From Salinisphaera hydrothermalis (lineage in GTDB: Bacteria; Pseudomonadota; Gammaproteobacteria; Nevskiales; Salinisphaeraceae), in the NCBI RefSeq assembly GCF_040361195.1, contig NZ_APNE01000003.1: DNA of 64,000 nt; one strand, 5' to 3'. A program made the translations under genes and the position numbers. Under the pieces are notes generated by a model, which was not told the DNA's origin, ran no database searches, and was given only the letters and a program-made list of their open reading frames with translations. Positions 16,932-25,514 of the stretch are shown here, in pieces; position 1 is the first letter of the stretch, and every line of letters begins with the position of its first letter.

Positions 16932-17672
16932 CATTCTCCGCGCCATTCTTTGGCTCCAATGAGGTGCTACTGTATAAGCACTAGAGAGAATTTCTGCACA
17001 GGTTTCATCAGTGTCTTCACTAAGGATTTGTGCTATTACAGCTTTAGGCAGAGGGTATACTAAAAGGCAAGCAATAAAGTCTGATTGGGTGGGGGTTGTG
17101 TCTTTTCCTTCGCAGTTGAATAATAGGTTTGCTGCAGAATCAATGCCGGTAACTTTATATCCCAGATAGGCGTATTTTAAATACGCACGAAGGATATCTA
17201 TCTTTCTTTTCCGGTAGCTGATCGCGTTTGCAACGACGGATTCTCTTAATTTACGTGCCGCATTTCTGCGTCGATCGTCAAGTAGTGTTCGCACGAGCTG
17301 CTGTTCGATTGTGCTAATCCCGCCGATTCTGCGTAGTTTTGACAGTTGTCGTAATATTCTTAATGAAGCTCTGAATGCGTCCACGCCGGAGTGTATAAAA
17401 AAGCGTCTATCTTCAAGCAGAAGAACCGACCATTCGATTTCCGTAATTTTTTTTTCGTCGAATAAAGAAAGTCTATTTTTTCCAAACTCGAACCGTGCGT
17501 CGTCGATTTTCTTAATTACTCGGTCGGCGGACATGTTCAGCGCGACCAGAATCAGCTTCGGATGCGGCGGCCAGATTACACGTCGAGTTTTGAAAGTAAA
17601 GTTTGATAACTCGGGCGTCGAGTAAACAGATTTTTTTCGGTTCCGCCTTATATTCCATATGTATCTTTTCAT
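16875..17672 (-). CDS. Orphan GT51 peptidoglycan glycosyltransferase-like protein
   Basis: A 265-residue protein with a full GT51 core. LLLEDRRFFIHSGVD (85-98) holds the catalytic Glu87-Asp88 motif, GGISTIEQQLVRTLL (117-131) matches the GGSTIxQQ motif, RKLRE (140-144) holds the second conserved Glu, and DILRAYLKYAYLGYKVTGIDSAANLLF (159-185) fits the LExYLNxxYfGxxxyGxxxAA block. GT51 enzymes polymerise lipid II into glycan strands. It lacks a transpeptidase domain and, unusually, any evident membrane helix or signal peptide, whereas MtgA and the class A PBPs are membrane-anchored. Its T-to-E change in STIEQQ is atypical. It is AT-rich and likely acquired. Role: wall synthesis, a toxin-like effector or a stress response are all open. 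Confidence 0.75.
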   Translation of the reverse strand: MKRYIWNIRRNRKKSVYSTPELSNFTFKTRRVIWPPHPKLILVALNMSADRVIKKIDDARFEFGKNRLSLFDEKKITEIEWSVLLLEDRRFFIHSGVDAFRASLRILRQLSKLRRIGGISTIEQQLVRTLLDDRRRNAARKLRESVVANAISYRKRKIDILRAYLKYAYLGYKVTGIDSAANLLFNCEGKDTTPTQSDFIACLLVYPLPKAVIAQILSEDTDETCAEILSSAYTVAPHWSQRMARRMSYAAHLRRYSVKPFYEVH

Positions 17673-17937
17673 GCTGGCTGCTATCTCGCCATTGAGGCTG
17701 ATTTGACTTCAGATACCTAAGTTAGCAAGGTTCGATATAGTTCGTAGAGTCGCCCGGATGAGCTTTCTATTTTTGGTTTATATTTCGCCTAAATACAGAA
17801 TTTGCGCAATGATGCCAAGTGAAGTCTTTAGCATTAGTGCAGCGATATACGCATCATCGAGGTGTCGAGCGGCGCTGAGTTCGAGCCATTTATATTATTG
17901 GCGATGGTGCTGCGGCCTATAAGGGAGGCCACTTTGC

Positions 17938-20094
17938 TCAAAGTGAAACTTTAGCGCTAAGCGCCTTCAGCAAAAACGCAAAGATCAGCCCGGTTTCCTC
18001 AAGGGCCGCGAACCGCCCGGGCAGCCCGCCGTGGCCGGCAGCCATATGGGTCTTGAGCAGCAGGGTGTGGTGGTCTGTCTTGGTGGCCCGCAGTTTGGCG
18101 ACCCACTTGGCCGGTTCCCAGTAGGTCACGCGCGGGTCGGAGACCCCGGCGATCACGAGCATGGCCGGGTAATCCTGGGCGGTGACGTTCTGGTAAGGGC
18201 AGTACGAGCGGATGGTTTCGAACGCCTGGGCGTCGTCGCGCGGATTGCCCCATTCAGGCCATTCGGGCGGGGTGAGCGGCAGGGTGTCGTCCATCATGGT
18301 GTTGAGCACATCCACGAAGGGGACGTCGGCGATGGCAGCGCCGAACAGGTCCGGGCGCTGGTTGACCACCGCGCCGACCAGCATGCCGCCGGCACTGCCG
18401 CCGTGGGCGGCGATCCGGCCAGGCGCGGTATAGCCCGTTTCGCAGAGATATTCGGCCACGCGGATGAAGTCGGCGAAGGTGTTGGGTTTCTTCTCGAGCT
18501 TGCCTTCGGCATACCAGCGATAACCGCGTTCCTTGCCGCCGCGGATATGGGCGATGGCGTAGACGAAGCCCCGGTCGATGAGTGAGAAACGCGTGGACGA
18601 GAACGCAGCCGGCTCGGAGATGCCATAGGCACCGTAGCCGTGCAGCAGACAGGGGGCGCTGCCGTCGATGGGCGTGTTCTTGTGGTGCGTGAGGGTGATC
18701 GGGACCTGCTCGCCGTCCGCGGTTTCGGCGGTCAGCCGGCGGACGACGTAGTCGTCGGGTTCGAACCCGCTGGGCACCTGGCGTTGTTTACGCAGGACAC
18801 GCGCCCGGCTTGCCATGTCGTAATCGAAGGTTTCATCCGGCGTGTGCGGCGCGCTGTAGAGAAACCGCAGCGTGGCGGTGTCGTACTCATAGCCGGCGGC
18901 CATGCCGAGCGAGTAGGCCTCGTCCTCGAACGCGATCGCGTGGTCCTCGCCGCTGCGCTTGTCGGTGATCACGATGCGCGGCAGGGCGTCGGCGCGTTCC
19001 ATGCGCACCCGATGGTTCGCGAATTCGACGTGATCGAGGATCAGCCGCCCCGGCACGTGGGGTACGAGTTCTTCCCAGTGCTCGAAATCCGGCTGCGCGA
19101 TCGGCGCACGCATGAGGCAGAAGTCCTCGGCGCCGCCGGCGTTGGTCAAAAAGACGAAATATTCGCCGTTGTCGTCATCCACGCTGTATTCGCGGCCGGG
19201 CACGCGGGCGGCGATCAGGCGCGGCGTGGCTTCGGGATCGTCGGCCGGGATGAACCGCGTCTCGCTGGTCGCATGGTCGTGGGCATGGATCAGCAGATAG
19301 CGCGCGCTCTGGGTTTCGCCCAGGCCGACGAAAAAGCCGGGGTCGGATTCTTCGTAGATCAGCGTGGCGTTGGCCTGCGGCTCGCCCAGCGGCAGGCGCC
19401 ACACGCGGCACGGCCGGTGGCTTTCGTCGAGCGTGACGTAGAACAGCGTATTGCCGTCGGCCGACCAGGCGACGTTGCCGGTGGTGTTTTCGATCGGCGG
19501 CTGGATTTCGGCGCCGGTCGTGCCGTCTTCGGTGATTTGGCGAACGTGGATCGTGTAGGCCTCGGAGCCGCGTTCGTCGCGCGCGAATGCCAGTTTGGCG
19601 TGGTCGGGGCTGTGGTCGACCGCGCCCAGGGCAAAATAGGTGCGGCCTTCCGCCTCGGCGTCGCCATCGAGCAAGATTTGTTCACCGCTGAGCGGCTCGC
19701 CGGGCTCGGCCGAGCCGTCGGATGAACGCGGCGCACGACAGAAGATCGGGTGCTGGCCGCCCTCGCGAAAGCGGACGTAGTACACCCAGTCACCGTCCGG
19801 CGTGGGCACGCTGGCGTCCACTTCGGCCATGCGGGCGCGCATTTCGGCGACAAGCTCCGCCTGCAGCTCGGTGGTATCGGCCATCATCGCGTCGGTATAC
19901 GCGTTTTCGGCTTCCAGATAAGCCCGGATATCGGCATCGAGCTTGTCCGGATCGAGCATCGCCTCGCGCCAGTTCGGATCGCGCAGCCAGGCGTAGTCGT
20001 CGTGGAGGGTAACGCCGTGGATGATCGTCTGGCTGGGTTCGCACGCCGCGATTGGCGGCTGCGGGGCGATGGGCGTTTCGAGCGGTTCGGACAT
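17938..20094 (-). CDS. ptrB: Oligopeptidase B (S9A serine peptidase)
   Basis: A 718-residue protein, typical length for PtrB. I place the start at the ATG at 20094 (MSEPLETPIAP); an in-frame Met 33 codons earlier has no family support. The N-terminal half is the seven-bladed propeller, the C-terminal third the alpha/beta-hydrolase catalytic domain. The catalytic triad is visible as Ser567 in GGSAGG, Asp653 in GVSDPRVTYWEP and His688 in AAGHGG. The enzyme cleaves short peptides after basic residues in the cytoplasm. It is divergent from the macrodomain gene. Confidence 0.9.
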   Translation of the reverse strand: MSEPLETPIAPQPPIAACEPSQTIIHGVTLHDDYAWLRDPNWREAMLDPDKLDADIRAYLEAENAYTDAMMADTTELQAELVAEMRARMAEVDASVPTPDGDWVYYVRFREGGQHPIFCRAPRSSDGSAEPGEPLSGEQILLDGDAEAEGRTYFALGAVDHSPDHAKLAFARDERGSEAYTIHVRQITEDGTTGAEIQPPIENTTGNVAWSADGNTLFYVTLDESHRPCRVWRLPLGEPQANATLIYEESDPGFFVGLGETQSARYLLIHAHDHATSETRFIPADDPEATPRLIAARVPGREYSVDDDNGEYFVFLTNAGGAEDFCLMRAPIAQPDFEHWEELVPHVPGRLILDHVEFANHRVRMERADALPRIVITDKRSGEDHAIAFEDEAYSLGMAAGYEYDTATLRFLYSAPHTPDETFDYDMASRARVLRKQRQVPSGFEPDDYVVRRLTAETADGEQVPITLTHHKNTPIDGSAPCLLHGYGAYGISEPAAFSSTRFSLIDRGFVYAIAHIRGGKERGYRWYAEGKLEKKPNTFADFIRVAEYLCETGYTAPGRIAAHGGSAGGMLVGAVVNQRPDLFGAAIADVPFVDVLNTMMDDTLPLTPPEWPEWGNPRDDAQAFETIRSYCPYQNVTAQDYPAMLVIAGVSDPRVTYWEPAKWVAKLRATKTDHHTLLLKTHMAAGHGGLPGRFAALEETGLIFAFLLKALSAKVSL

Positions 20095-20275
20095 GATGTC
20101 TATCGATGGTTCGAGCGGGGCCCGGGGATGGCCGGGCCAGAAATATGTGGGCAGCGCGTCATGCTTGCAATGCGCGACGAGCGATGGGCCCACGATACGG
20201 CATTCCAGGGTTTGTCATTCGTTGCTGCTCGGCACCATGATGACGATCTTGGATTGATCGGCCGGAATCGTGGCC

Positions 20276-20806
20276 ATGCAGCGAGAAATCGGTGAGGTCG
20301 TCATTGAATGCGTTCAGGGCGATATTACGAAACAGCGCGATATCGACATTATCGTCAATGCCGCCAACAAGCAGTTGAAGGGCGGCGGCGGTGTAGACGG
20401 CGCGATCAACCGCGCGGCCGGGCCGGAACTGGTGAAGGCCAGTCGACCGCTCGGGCCTATCGAGGCGGGTGAAGCCGTGATCACCGAGGCCTTCGAGCTG
20501 CCCAACGACTGGGTCGTGCACTGTGCCGGGCCGGTCTATTCACAGAAGCCGGAAGTCCCGAAACAACTGGCGGCCTGCTATCGCAACGCACTGGCCCTGG
20601 CCGAAGACAAGCAGGCGGCCTCGATCGCGTTTCCGGCAATCTCGGCTGGCATTTACGGCTATCCGCTGGATGAAGCCGGCGCTATCGCCGTGCAGACGGT
20701 CGGCGAGCATGCGAGGGCCGCGATCTCGATCCGTCACGTGCGGTTCGTACTGTTTTCCGAAGATGTCTTTGACGCGTTCGCCGCGGCGCTGTCTGAGCTG
20801 AACTAG
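20276..20806 (+). CDS. Macrodomain O-acetyl-ADP-ribose deacetylase (YmdB type)
   Basis: A 176-residue single macrodomain. The signature is complete: VQGDITKQRDIDIIVNAANKQLKGGGGVDGAINRAAG, with the asparagines of NAAN and the glycine loop that hold ADP-ribose, then FPAISAGIYGYP for the second phosphate loop. YmdB-type enzymes hydrolyse O-acetyl-ADP-ribose and can reverse ADP-ribosylation. I choose the ATG at 20276 over a GTG two codons earlier. The stop is about 70 bp from repeat copy B. Confidence 0.92.
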   Translation: MQREIGEVVIECVQGDITKQRDIDIIVNAANKQLKGGGGVDGAINRAAGPELVKASRPLGPIEAGEAVITEAFELPNDWVVHCAGPVYSQKPEVPKQLAACYRNALALAEDKQAASIAFPAISAGIYGYPLDEAGAIAVQTVGEHARAAISIRHVRFVLFSEDVFDAFAAALSELN

Positions 20807-20880
20807 CCGGGAGTAGCCACGGGCGTTGCACGTGGAACCGTTGGGCCGTAAGCCGGCATGGCCCAAACCATCACGAGTTA

Positions 20881-21157
20881 TAGGGTCTGTTGAGGTTTCG
20901 TGCGAGTCCGCGCCAAGCGCTGTTTTGCGGCAAGACGAGGCGTAGTGCGCGCCGTGCAGTCACTTCTGCATAACGCTGAATTGCCGCAAAACAGCGCTTG
21001 TCCCGAAGGGTTGGGCCGCCCATAAAAAATTAACCAGGGGCGCCCGGCGGCGTTGCGAGTCGGGGTCGTGGCACGCCACGACGCGGCGACTCGCGCCTTG
21101 CCGGACACGATTTGCGGACGCCAACGCGGCGCTCGCACGAAACCTCAACACGCCCTC
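20881..21157 (-). repeat. Hairpin-rich intergenic element, copy B (terminal inverted repeats)
   Basis: Ends read TAGGGTCTGTTGAGGTTTCG and CGAAACCTCAACACGCCCT. In the orientation of copies A and D it lies on the minus strand. It carries the shared blocks for CCCAACCCTTCGGG and CTACGCCTCGTCTTGCCGC, has a GGTTAATTTT block in its middle, and replaces the CGTAG/CTACG stem of A and D with TGCAG/CTGCA. Its right end abuts the stop codon of the GNAT gene at 21158. Confidence 0.85.
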
Positions 21158-21685
21158 CTAGTCGACCGTGGTTAGCCGCTCGGCTGGCATGGCCATGATG
21201 TAGTCGTCCATGACGAAGCCGTGGCCGATGTCTTTCACGTCCTCCTGCTCGATTTCGAAACCGATGCGTTGGTAGGCGGTAATCGACTCGGCGTTGTCAC
21301 GGTTAACGCGCAGCCGCAGCGTGTCGGCGCCGAATGTCCGGGCTTGCTCGCACGCGCGCTCGACGAGTCGTCGGCCCACGCCCAGATTGCGTGCCTCGAT
21401 ATGCACGTAGAGTTTGTCGAGCCACGCGGTCTTCGGGGCGTCGGAATCGGGTGATACGGCCGCGAAAGCCAGGAACCGCGGCCCCCGGCGGGCAAGCGTG
21501 AAGCGCGTGCCGGCAGCCAACTGCTCGTTCAATGCGCTTTCGCTGTAGCCGCCGTGAAGCATGTACTCGACCTGCTCGCGACCGATGATCGGGGTGTAGT
21601 GCTGGCGCCAGATGACATGCGCAAGCGCTGAGAGCTCGAGCAGCAGGGACGGGGTATCGGCGGCAACGAGTTCGATCGGATCCAT
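21158..21685 (-). CDS. GNAT-family N-acetyltransferase
   Basis: A 175-residue GNAT protein. The acetyl-CoA site is LDKLYVHIEARNLGVGRRLVERACEQA, preceded by a strand FTLARRGPRFLAFAAVSP and followed by LRLRVNRDNAESITAYQRIGFEIEQED, the characteristic N..A...Y...GF motif. The ending HGFVMDDYIMAM is common in GNATs that act on small molecules or ribosomal proteins. The substrate is unknown. Its start codon overlaps the DUF1992 stop (TGATG), so the two are co-translated. The gene ends exactly where repeat copy B begins. Confidence 0.88.
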   Translation of the reverse strand: MDPIELVAADTPSLLLELSALAHVIWRQHYTPIIGREQVEYMLHGGYSESALNEQLAAGTRFTLARRGPRFLAFAAVSPDSDAPKTAWLDKLYVHIEARNLGVGRRLVERACEQARTFGADTLRLRVNRDNAESITAYQRIGFEIEQEDVKDIGHGFVMDDYIMAMPAERLTTVD

Positions 21686-22080
21686 CAGCGGCCTGAGTTA
21701 GAGTGAGAACGGGACGCCGCAAGACGTTTGCGGACGCGGTTACTGTAACCGGACTCGCGCAACAGGGCGCGACCACGGGGCGACTGGGCCAGCTGCAATT
21801 CGATCCAGCGAGCGCGCCGGGTGAGTTGCCGCGCCTCGTCGGATTCGGGCAGCGTACGCGCCAGCAGATCCTCGACTTCGCGCAGCTCGCGCCGGCTTTC
21901 GATTTCCGGCGGGACATAGCCCGCATTCTTGAGCAATCGGTAGCCGGCCCGTAGATGTTCGGGCACGTGCGCGGCATCGTCTGCCGGCAACGGCTTGCCC
22001 GCACCGGGTAAATCGTCGAATTCGCCGCGCTGGGCGGCCGATTCGATGTGGGCGTCGGCGAGTCGGTCCAGTAGGCTCAT
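21685..22080 (-). CDS. DUF1992 (DnaJ-homologue-like) protein
   Basis: A 131-residue protein. The N-terminal part, MSLLDRLADAHIESAAQRGEFDDLPGAGKPLPADDAAHVPEHLRAGYRLLKNAGYVPPEIE, is the full DUF1992 signature, found in E. coli YhdN. The C-terminal half is charged and helical. Function in bacteria is not defined. It is the upstream gene of a two-gene operon with the GNAT at 21158 and is divergent from the hydrolase at 22145. Confidence 0.88.
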   Translation of the reverse strand: MSLLDRLADAHIESAAQRGEFDDLPGAGKPLPADDAAHVPEHLRAGYRLLKNAGYVPPEIESRRELREVEDLLARTLPESDEARQLTRRARWIELQLAQSPRGRALLRESGYSNRVRKRLAASRSHSNSGR

Positions 22081-22144
22081 GGTCTGCGATTATACGCCGC
22101 AGCCGTCCCTGTGGCTGTGCGGTTCAACGAGGTGGATTCTAGAG

Positions 22145-23086
22145 ATGGCGGATTACCTTGCGCCGGCGCTGGACGGCGCCGACATCGTGGATACGGTCCA
22201 CGCCAACGGTCTCGAATTGGCCTACGAGCAGTTCGGACACGACGACGATCCGGCGCTCGTATTGATCATGGGGCTGGGCACCCAGCTCACGGGTTGGCCG
22301 GATGCGTTCTGTCGCGCGCTGGCCGACACCGGACTGCGGGTCATCCGTTTCGACAATCGCGATATTGGCCTGTCGACCAAGATCCGCGATACCCGGCGCT
22401 ACGATTCGGCGCGCCGTGCGTTCTTCAAGTCGCTGCTGGGGCGCGAAATCAACGCGGCCTATAGCCTCGAGGACATGGCCGAGGATACGGTCGGATTGCT
22501 GGATGCGCTCGAGATCGAGCGCGCTCATTTGGTGGGCGCCTCCATGGGCGGCATGATCGCGCAGATCGTGGCTGCGACCCGGCCCGAGCGCGTGGCGACG
22601 CTCACCTCGATCATGTCCACCTCGGGCGCGCGTAAGCTGCCGCGCGGGCGGCTCAAGGTGCTGATGCGACTGGGCAAGGCGCCCAAGAGCCGTGACAAGG
22701 ACGTGATCGCGGCGCATCTGGCCAAGACCATGACCTTGATCAGCAGCCCGAAGATGGGCCGCAGCTTCGACGATTGGGAAGCCGAGATCCGCCGTACCGT
22801 CGAGCGCAGCTATTACCCGGCCGGTACCGCCCGCCAGACCCTGGCTGTGCTTTCGGCGAGTCCGCGCGACGACCTGCTGGGCGCGGTGCGCTGCCCGGCG
22901 CTGGTCATTCACGGCAGCGCCGATCCGCTGCTGCCGGTCAAGCACGGCCGCGCGACGGCCAATGCGCTGCCCAATGTCCGCTACGAAGAAATACCCGGCA
23001 TGGGGCACGATCTGCCGCCACGGCTGCTGCCGCGCTTCGTGGACTGGATCAGTGATCTGGTGCACGAGGCGGAACGCGCCGAATGA
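22145..23086 (+). CDS. Alpha/beta-fold hydrolase
   Basis: A 313-residue alpha/beta hydrolase. I choose the ATG at 22145; an upstream in-frame start at 21995 would overlap the DUF1992 gene. The nucleophile elbow is GASMGG with Ser133, an acid is in HGSADPLLP, and the histidine in IPGMGHDLP. The oxyanion strand is LIMGLGTQLTGW. The insert RAFFKSLLGREINAAYSLEDMAEDTVGLLD is seen in esterases and hydrolases related to those annotated as aclacinomycin methylesterase-like. Substrate unknown. Confidence 0.85.
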   Translation: MADYLAPALDGADIVDTVHANGLELAYEQFGHDDDPALVLIMGLGTQLTGWPDAFCRALADTGLRVIRFDNRDIGLSTKIRDTRRYDSARRAFFKSLLGREINAAYSLEDMAEDTVGLLDALEIERAHLVGASMGGMIAQIVAATRPERVATLTSIMSTSGARKLPRGRLKVLMRLGKAPKSRDKDVIAAHLAKTMTLISSPKMGRSFDDWEAEIRRTVERSYYPAGTARQTLAVLSASPRDDLLGAVRCPALVIHGSADPLLPVKHGRATANALPNVRYEEIPGMGHDLPPRLLPRFVDWISDLVHEAERAE

Positions 23087-23115
23087 TGTCCGCGACCGAA
23101 CCGCGAGCCGGCTGA

Positions 23116-24204
23116 TTAGAAATCGAAGCCGATCTGGTCGCCCGCGGCCGGCGGCACCCGAAACGCCGTGGTATCCAGCGAGAAGCGCTTGCCGTTGATG
23201 CCGGTCCGGCGACAGGCGAGCGCAAAGCGTTTGGCGATCAGGTCGGCGTAGGTGCCGGTGCCGGTCATGCGCGTGCCCCAGGCCGAGTCGTAGTCGGCGC
23301 CGCCACGCATCTGGTTGATCAGGCTCATGACGTGTTCGGCGCGCTCCGGATAATGCGCGGCCAGCCATTCACGAAACAGATGCTTGATGGCATGCGGCAG
23401 GCGCAGCATCACATAGCCGGCACGCGTCGCCCCCGCGTCCGCGGCGGCAGCCACGAGATGCTCTATTTCGGCGTCGGTGATCATCGGAATGACGGGCGCG
23501 ACCAGCGCGCCGGTGGGGACGCCCGCGTGGGCGAGCGCTTCGATCGTGCGCAGGCGCTGGGCCGGCGCGGCTGCGCGTGGCTCCAGATGTCGTTTCAGGC
23601 CGTTGTCCAGACTGGTCAGGCTGACGAACACGCTGGCGAGATTGCGGTGCGCCAGATCGCCGATCAGATCCAGGTCGCGGGTGACATGCGCCCCTTTGGT
23701 GATGATCGAGATCGGCTGGTTGAAGCGGTGGGCGACCTCCAGAATCGAGCGCGTGATCCCCAGATGCCGGTCGTCCGGCTGGTAGGGGTCGGTGTTCGCG
23801 CCCAGCGTGATCGCTTCGCAGCGATAGCGCGGATGCCGCAGTTCGGCTTCGAACAATTCGGCCGCGTCGGGCTTGTAGTAAATCTCGGTCTCGAAATCGA
23901 GCCCCGAGGAATGATCAAGATATTCGTGCGTCGGCCGCGCGAAGCAATAGATGCAGCCGTGGGCGCAGCCCTTGTACGGGTTGATCGAGGCCGAGAACGG
24001 CACGTCCGGCGATTCGTTGCGCGAAATCACCCGCCGCGTCGGATCGCGATGCAGATGCGTGGCCGGCGCGGCGTCGTCTTCCGCGGCGGCCCAGTCGAGC
24101 GTGTCCCAGCCGTCGTCGAAATCTTCGCCGGCGGTTGCCGAAAAGCGCGACGCGGGGTTGGTCAGCGCCCCGCGGCCTTTGTGATGTATCGCGCGATGTA
24201 CCAT
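23116..24204 (-). CDS. Radical SAM protein of the PA0069 family
   Basis: A 362-residue protein. The radical SAM cluster motif is CAHGCIYCFARPTHEY, in the CxxxCxxC spacing, with NPYKGC before it. The subsequent blocks EIYYKPDAAELFEAELRH, TLGANTDPYQPDDRHLGITRSILEVAHRFNQPISIITKG and FVSLTSLDNGLKRHLEPRAAAPAQRLRTIEALAHAGVP belong to the SplB-related PA0069 (Rv2578c) family. Proteins of this family are widespread but their reaction is not known. It lies divergently upstream of the arsenosugar-type operon, but no functional tie is shown. Confidence 0.88.
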   Translation of the reverse strand: MVHRAIHHKGRGALTNPASRFSATAGEDFDDGWDTLDWAAAEDDAAPATHLHRDPTRRVISRNESPDVPFSASINPYKGCAHGCIYCFARPTHEYLDHSSGLDFETEIYYKPDAAELFEAELRHPRYRCEAITLGANTDPYQPDDRHLGITRSILEVAHRFNQPISIITKGAHVTRDLDLIGDLAHRNLASVFVSLTSLDNGLKRHLEPRAAAPAQRLRTIEALAHAGVPTGALVAPVIPMITDAEIEHLVAAAADAGATRAGYVMLRLPHAIKHLFREWLAAHYPERAEHVMSLINQMRGGADYDSAWGTRMTGTGTYADLIAKRFALACRRTGINGKRFSLDTTAFRVPPAAGDQIGFDF

Positions 24205-24450
24205 CTGGATACTGTATGGATGAACAGTATTGCTGGCAAGGTGCGTGGCATGGGTTGGTCGGTGCGCTGCGTCTGCCGGCGATCTTCACGCGTAGCCGGT
24301 CAATGGAAACGCGGCAACGCGATGATTGCATGCGGGTGGGATGCGTTTCCGCCAACATGGGCTCACGCCGTCATTGTCATTTGGATTCGAGTGGCGCCAA
24401 CTGGTGAGAGATCGGCCGAGGAAACGAGCCGGCAGATCGAGGAGAAAAGG

Positions 24451-25422
24451 ATGCGCGATACGAAAGCCCGGCTGGCCCGGACCGATTTTCCGGCCATCCG
24501 GCGCCGTGGCGTGACCACGCTGCAGTTGAATCTGGGGTATCTCTGCAATCTGTCCTGCGTGCATTGTCATGTCGCGGCCGGGCCGAACCGGCGCGAGCTG
24601 ATGGATCGGGACACCGTCGATACGGCGATCGAGTTCATGACGCGCCACTCGATCGAAACCCTGGATCTGACCGGGGGCTCGCCGGAGATGAACCCGTATT
24701 TTCGCGATCTGGTCCGGGCCGCCCGGGCTCGCGGCGTGCATGTGATGGATCGCTGCAATCCCACTATCCTGGGCGAGCCGGGCTATGAATGGGTCGCCGG
24801 GTTTCTGGCCGAGCAGGCGGTGGAAGTGGTGGCCTCGTTGCCTTGTTACAGCGAGCAGAACGTCGATGCCCAGCGTGGCCGCCACGTTTTCGAGCGCAGC
24901 ATTGCCGCGCTGCAACAGCTCAACCGGCTGGGCTACGGACAGCCCGATGGCGAGCTGGCGCTCAATTTGGTTTACAACCCGCTCGGGGCCACGCTGCCGC
25001 CGCCGCAGGGGGCGCTCGAGGACGATTACCGTGCCCATCTGCGGGATGAATACGGTATCGAGTTCAATCATTTGTTTACGCTCGCCAACATGCCCATCAA
25101 GCGCTTCGGCAGTATGTTGTTGTCGCGCGGCGAGTTCGGCGATTACATGACGCTGCTCAAGAACGCCTATCGCCGCGACAATCTGGCCGCCGTGATGTGC
25201 CGGTATCTGATCAGCGTCGACTGGCGTGGCCGGGTTTACGACTGCGATTTCAATCAGATGCTGGATATGCCGCTGGGCGCGCCCGATGCGGGCGGGGTGC
25301 ATCTGGCGGACCTGCTGAATCAGGAGCTGGATGACGCGCCGATCCATGTCGGCGAGCACTGCTACGCCTGTACCGCCGGTCAGGGCAGCAGCTGTGGCGG
25401 CGCGTTGAACGGCGCGGCCTGA
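24451..25422 (+). CDS. arsS: Arsenosugar-type radical SAM protein ArsS
   Basis: A 323-residue radical SAM enzyme. The start ATG at 24451 has GGAG at 24441; longer in-frame extensions overlap the opposite gene. The cluster motif is LCNLSCVHCHVAAGPNRRE (CxxxCxxC). The signature of the arsenosugar radical SAM/Cys-rich family is seen in LTGGSPEMNPYFRDLV, DRCNPTILGEPGYEWV, NLVYNPLGATLPPPQGALEDDYRAHL and the Cys-rich tail CYACTAGQGSSCGG. ArsS-type enzymes add a 5'-deoxyadenosyl group to a methylated arsenical in arsenosugar synthesis. It heads an operon with a flavoprotein and two glycosyltransferases. No arsenic methyltransferase ArsM is visible in the window. Confidence 0.88.
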   Translation: MRDTKARLARTDFPAIRRRGVTTLQLNLGYLCNLSCVHCHVAAGPNRRELMDRDTVDTAIEFMTRHSIETLDLTGGSPEMNPYFRDLVRAARARGVHVMDRCNPTILGEPGYEWVAGFLAEQAVEVVASLPCYSEQNVDAQRGRHVFERSIAALQQLNRLGYGQPDGELALNLVYNPLGATLPPPQGALEDDYRAHLRDEYGIEFNHLFTLANMPIKRFGSMLLSRGEFGDYMTLLKNAYRRDNLAAVMCRYLISVDWRGRVYDCDFNQMLDMPLGAPDAGGVHLADLLNQELDDAPIHVGEHCYACTAGQGSSCGGALNGAA

Positions 25423-25514
25423 CCGGCCGCGCGCGACGGGCCATCGAGCGGCGCGGCATGCACGGATTCGATCAGCGCGAAGCGTGTCATCCCCGCGGTT
25501 GCCGGGGGGGTGCG

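Larger units (their letters stand above)
16149..17937. other. AT-rich islet with two convergent genes
   Basis: Base composition drops sharply here compared with both sides, and codon use in both genes is AT-rich (many AAA, ATT, TTT, AGA). The islet holds genes 16293-16931 and 16875-17672, plus AT-rich flanks. No integrase, transposase, tRNA or flanking direct repeat is visible. The composition implies recent transfer. Confidence 0.7.

Noticed and set aside
20878..21151. Recurrent peptides such as RVRQGASRRVVACHD encoded in repeat copies B and D and in the emrB upstream frame
   Set aside because: They recur only because the non-coding repeat recurs; copies differ in frame-breaking ways and lack start signals.
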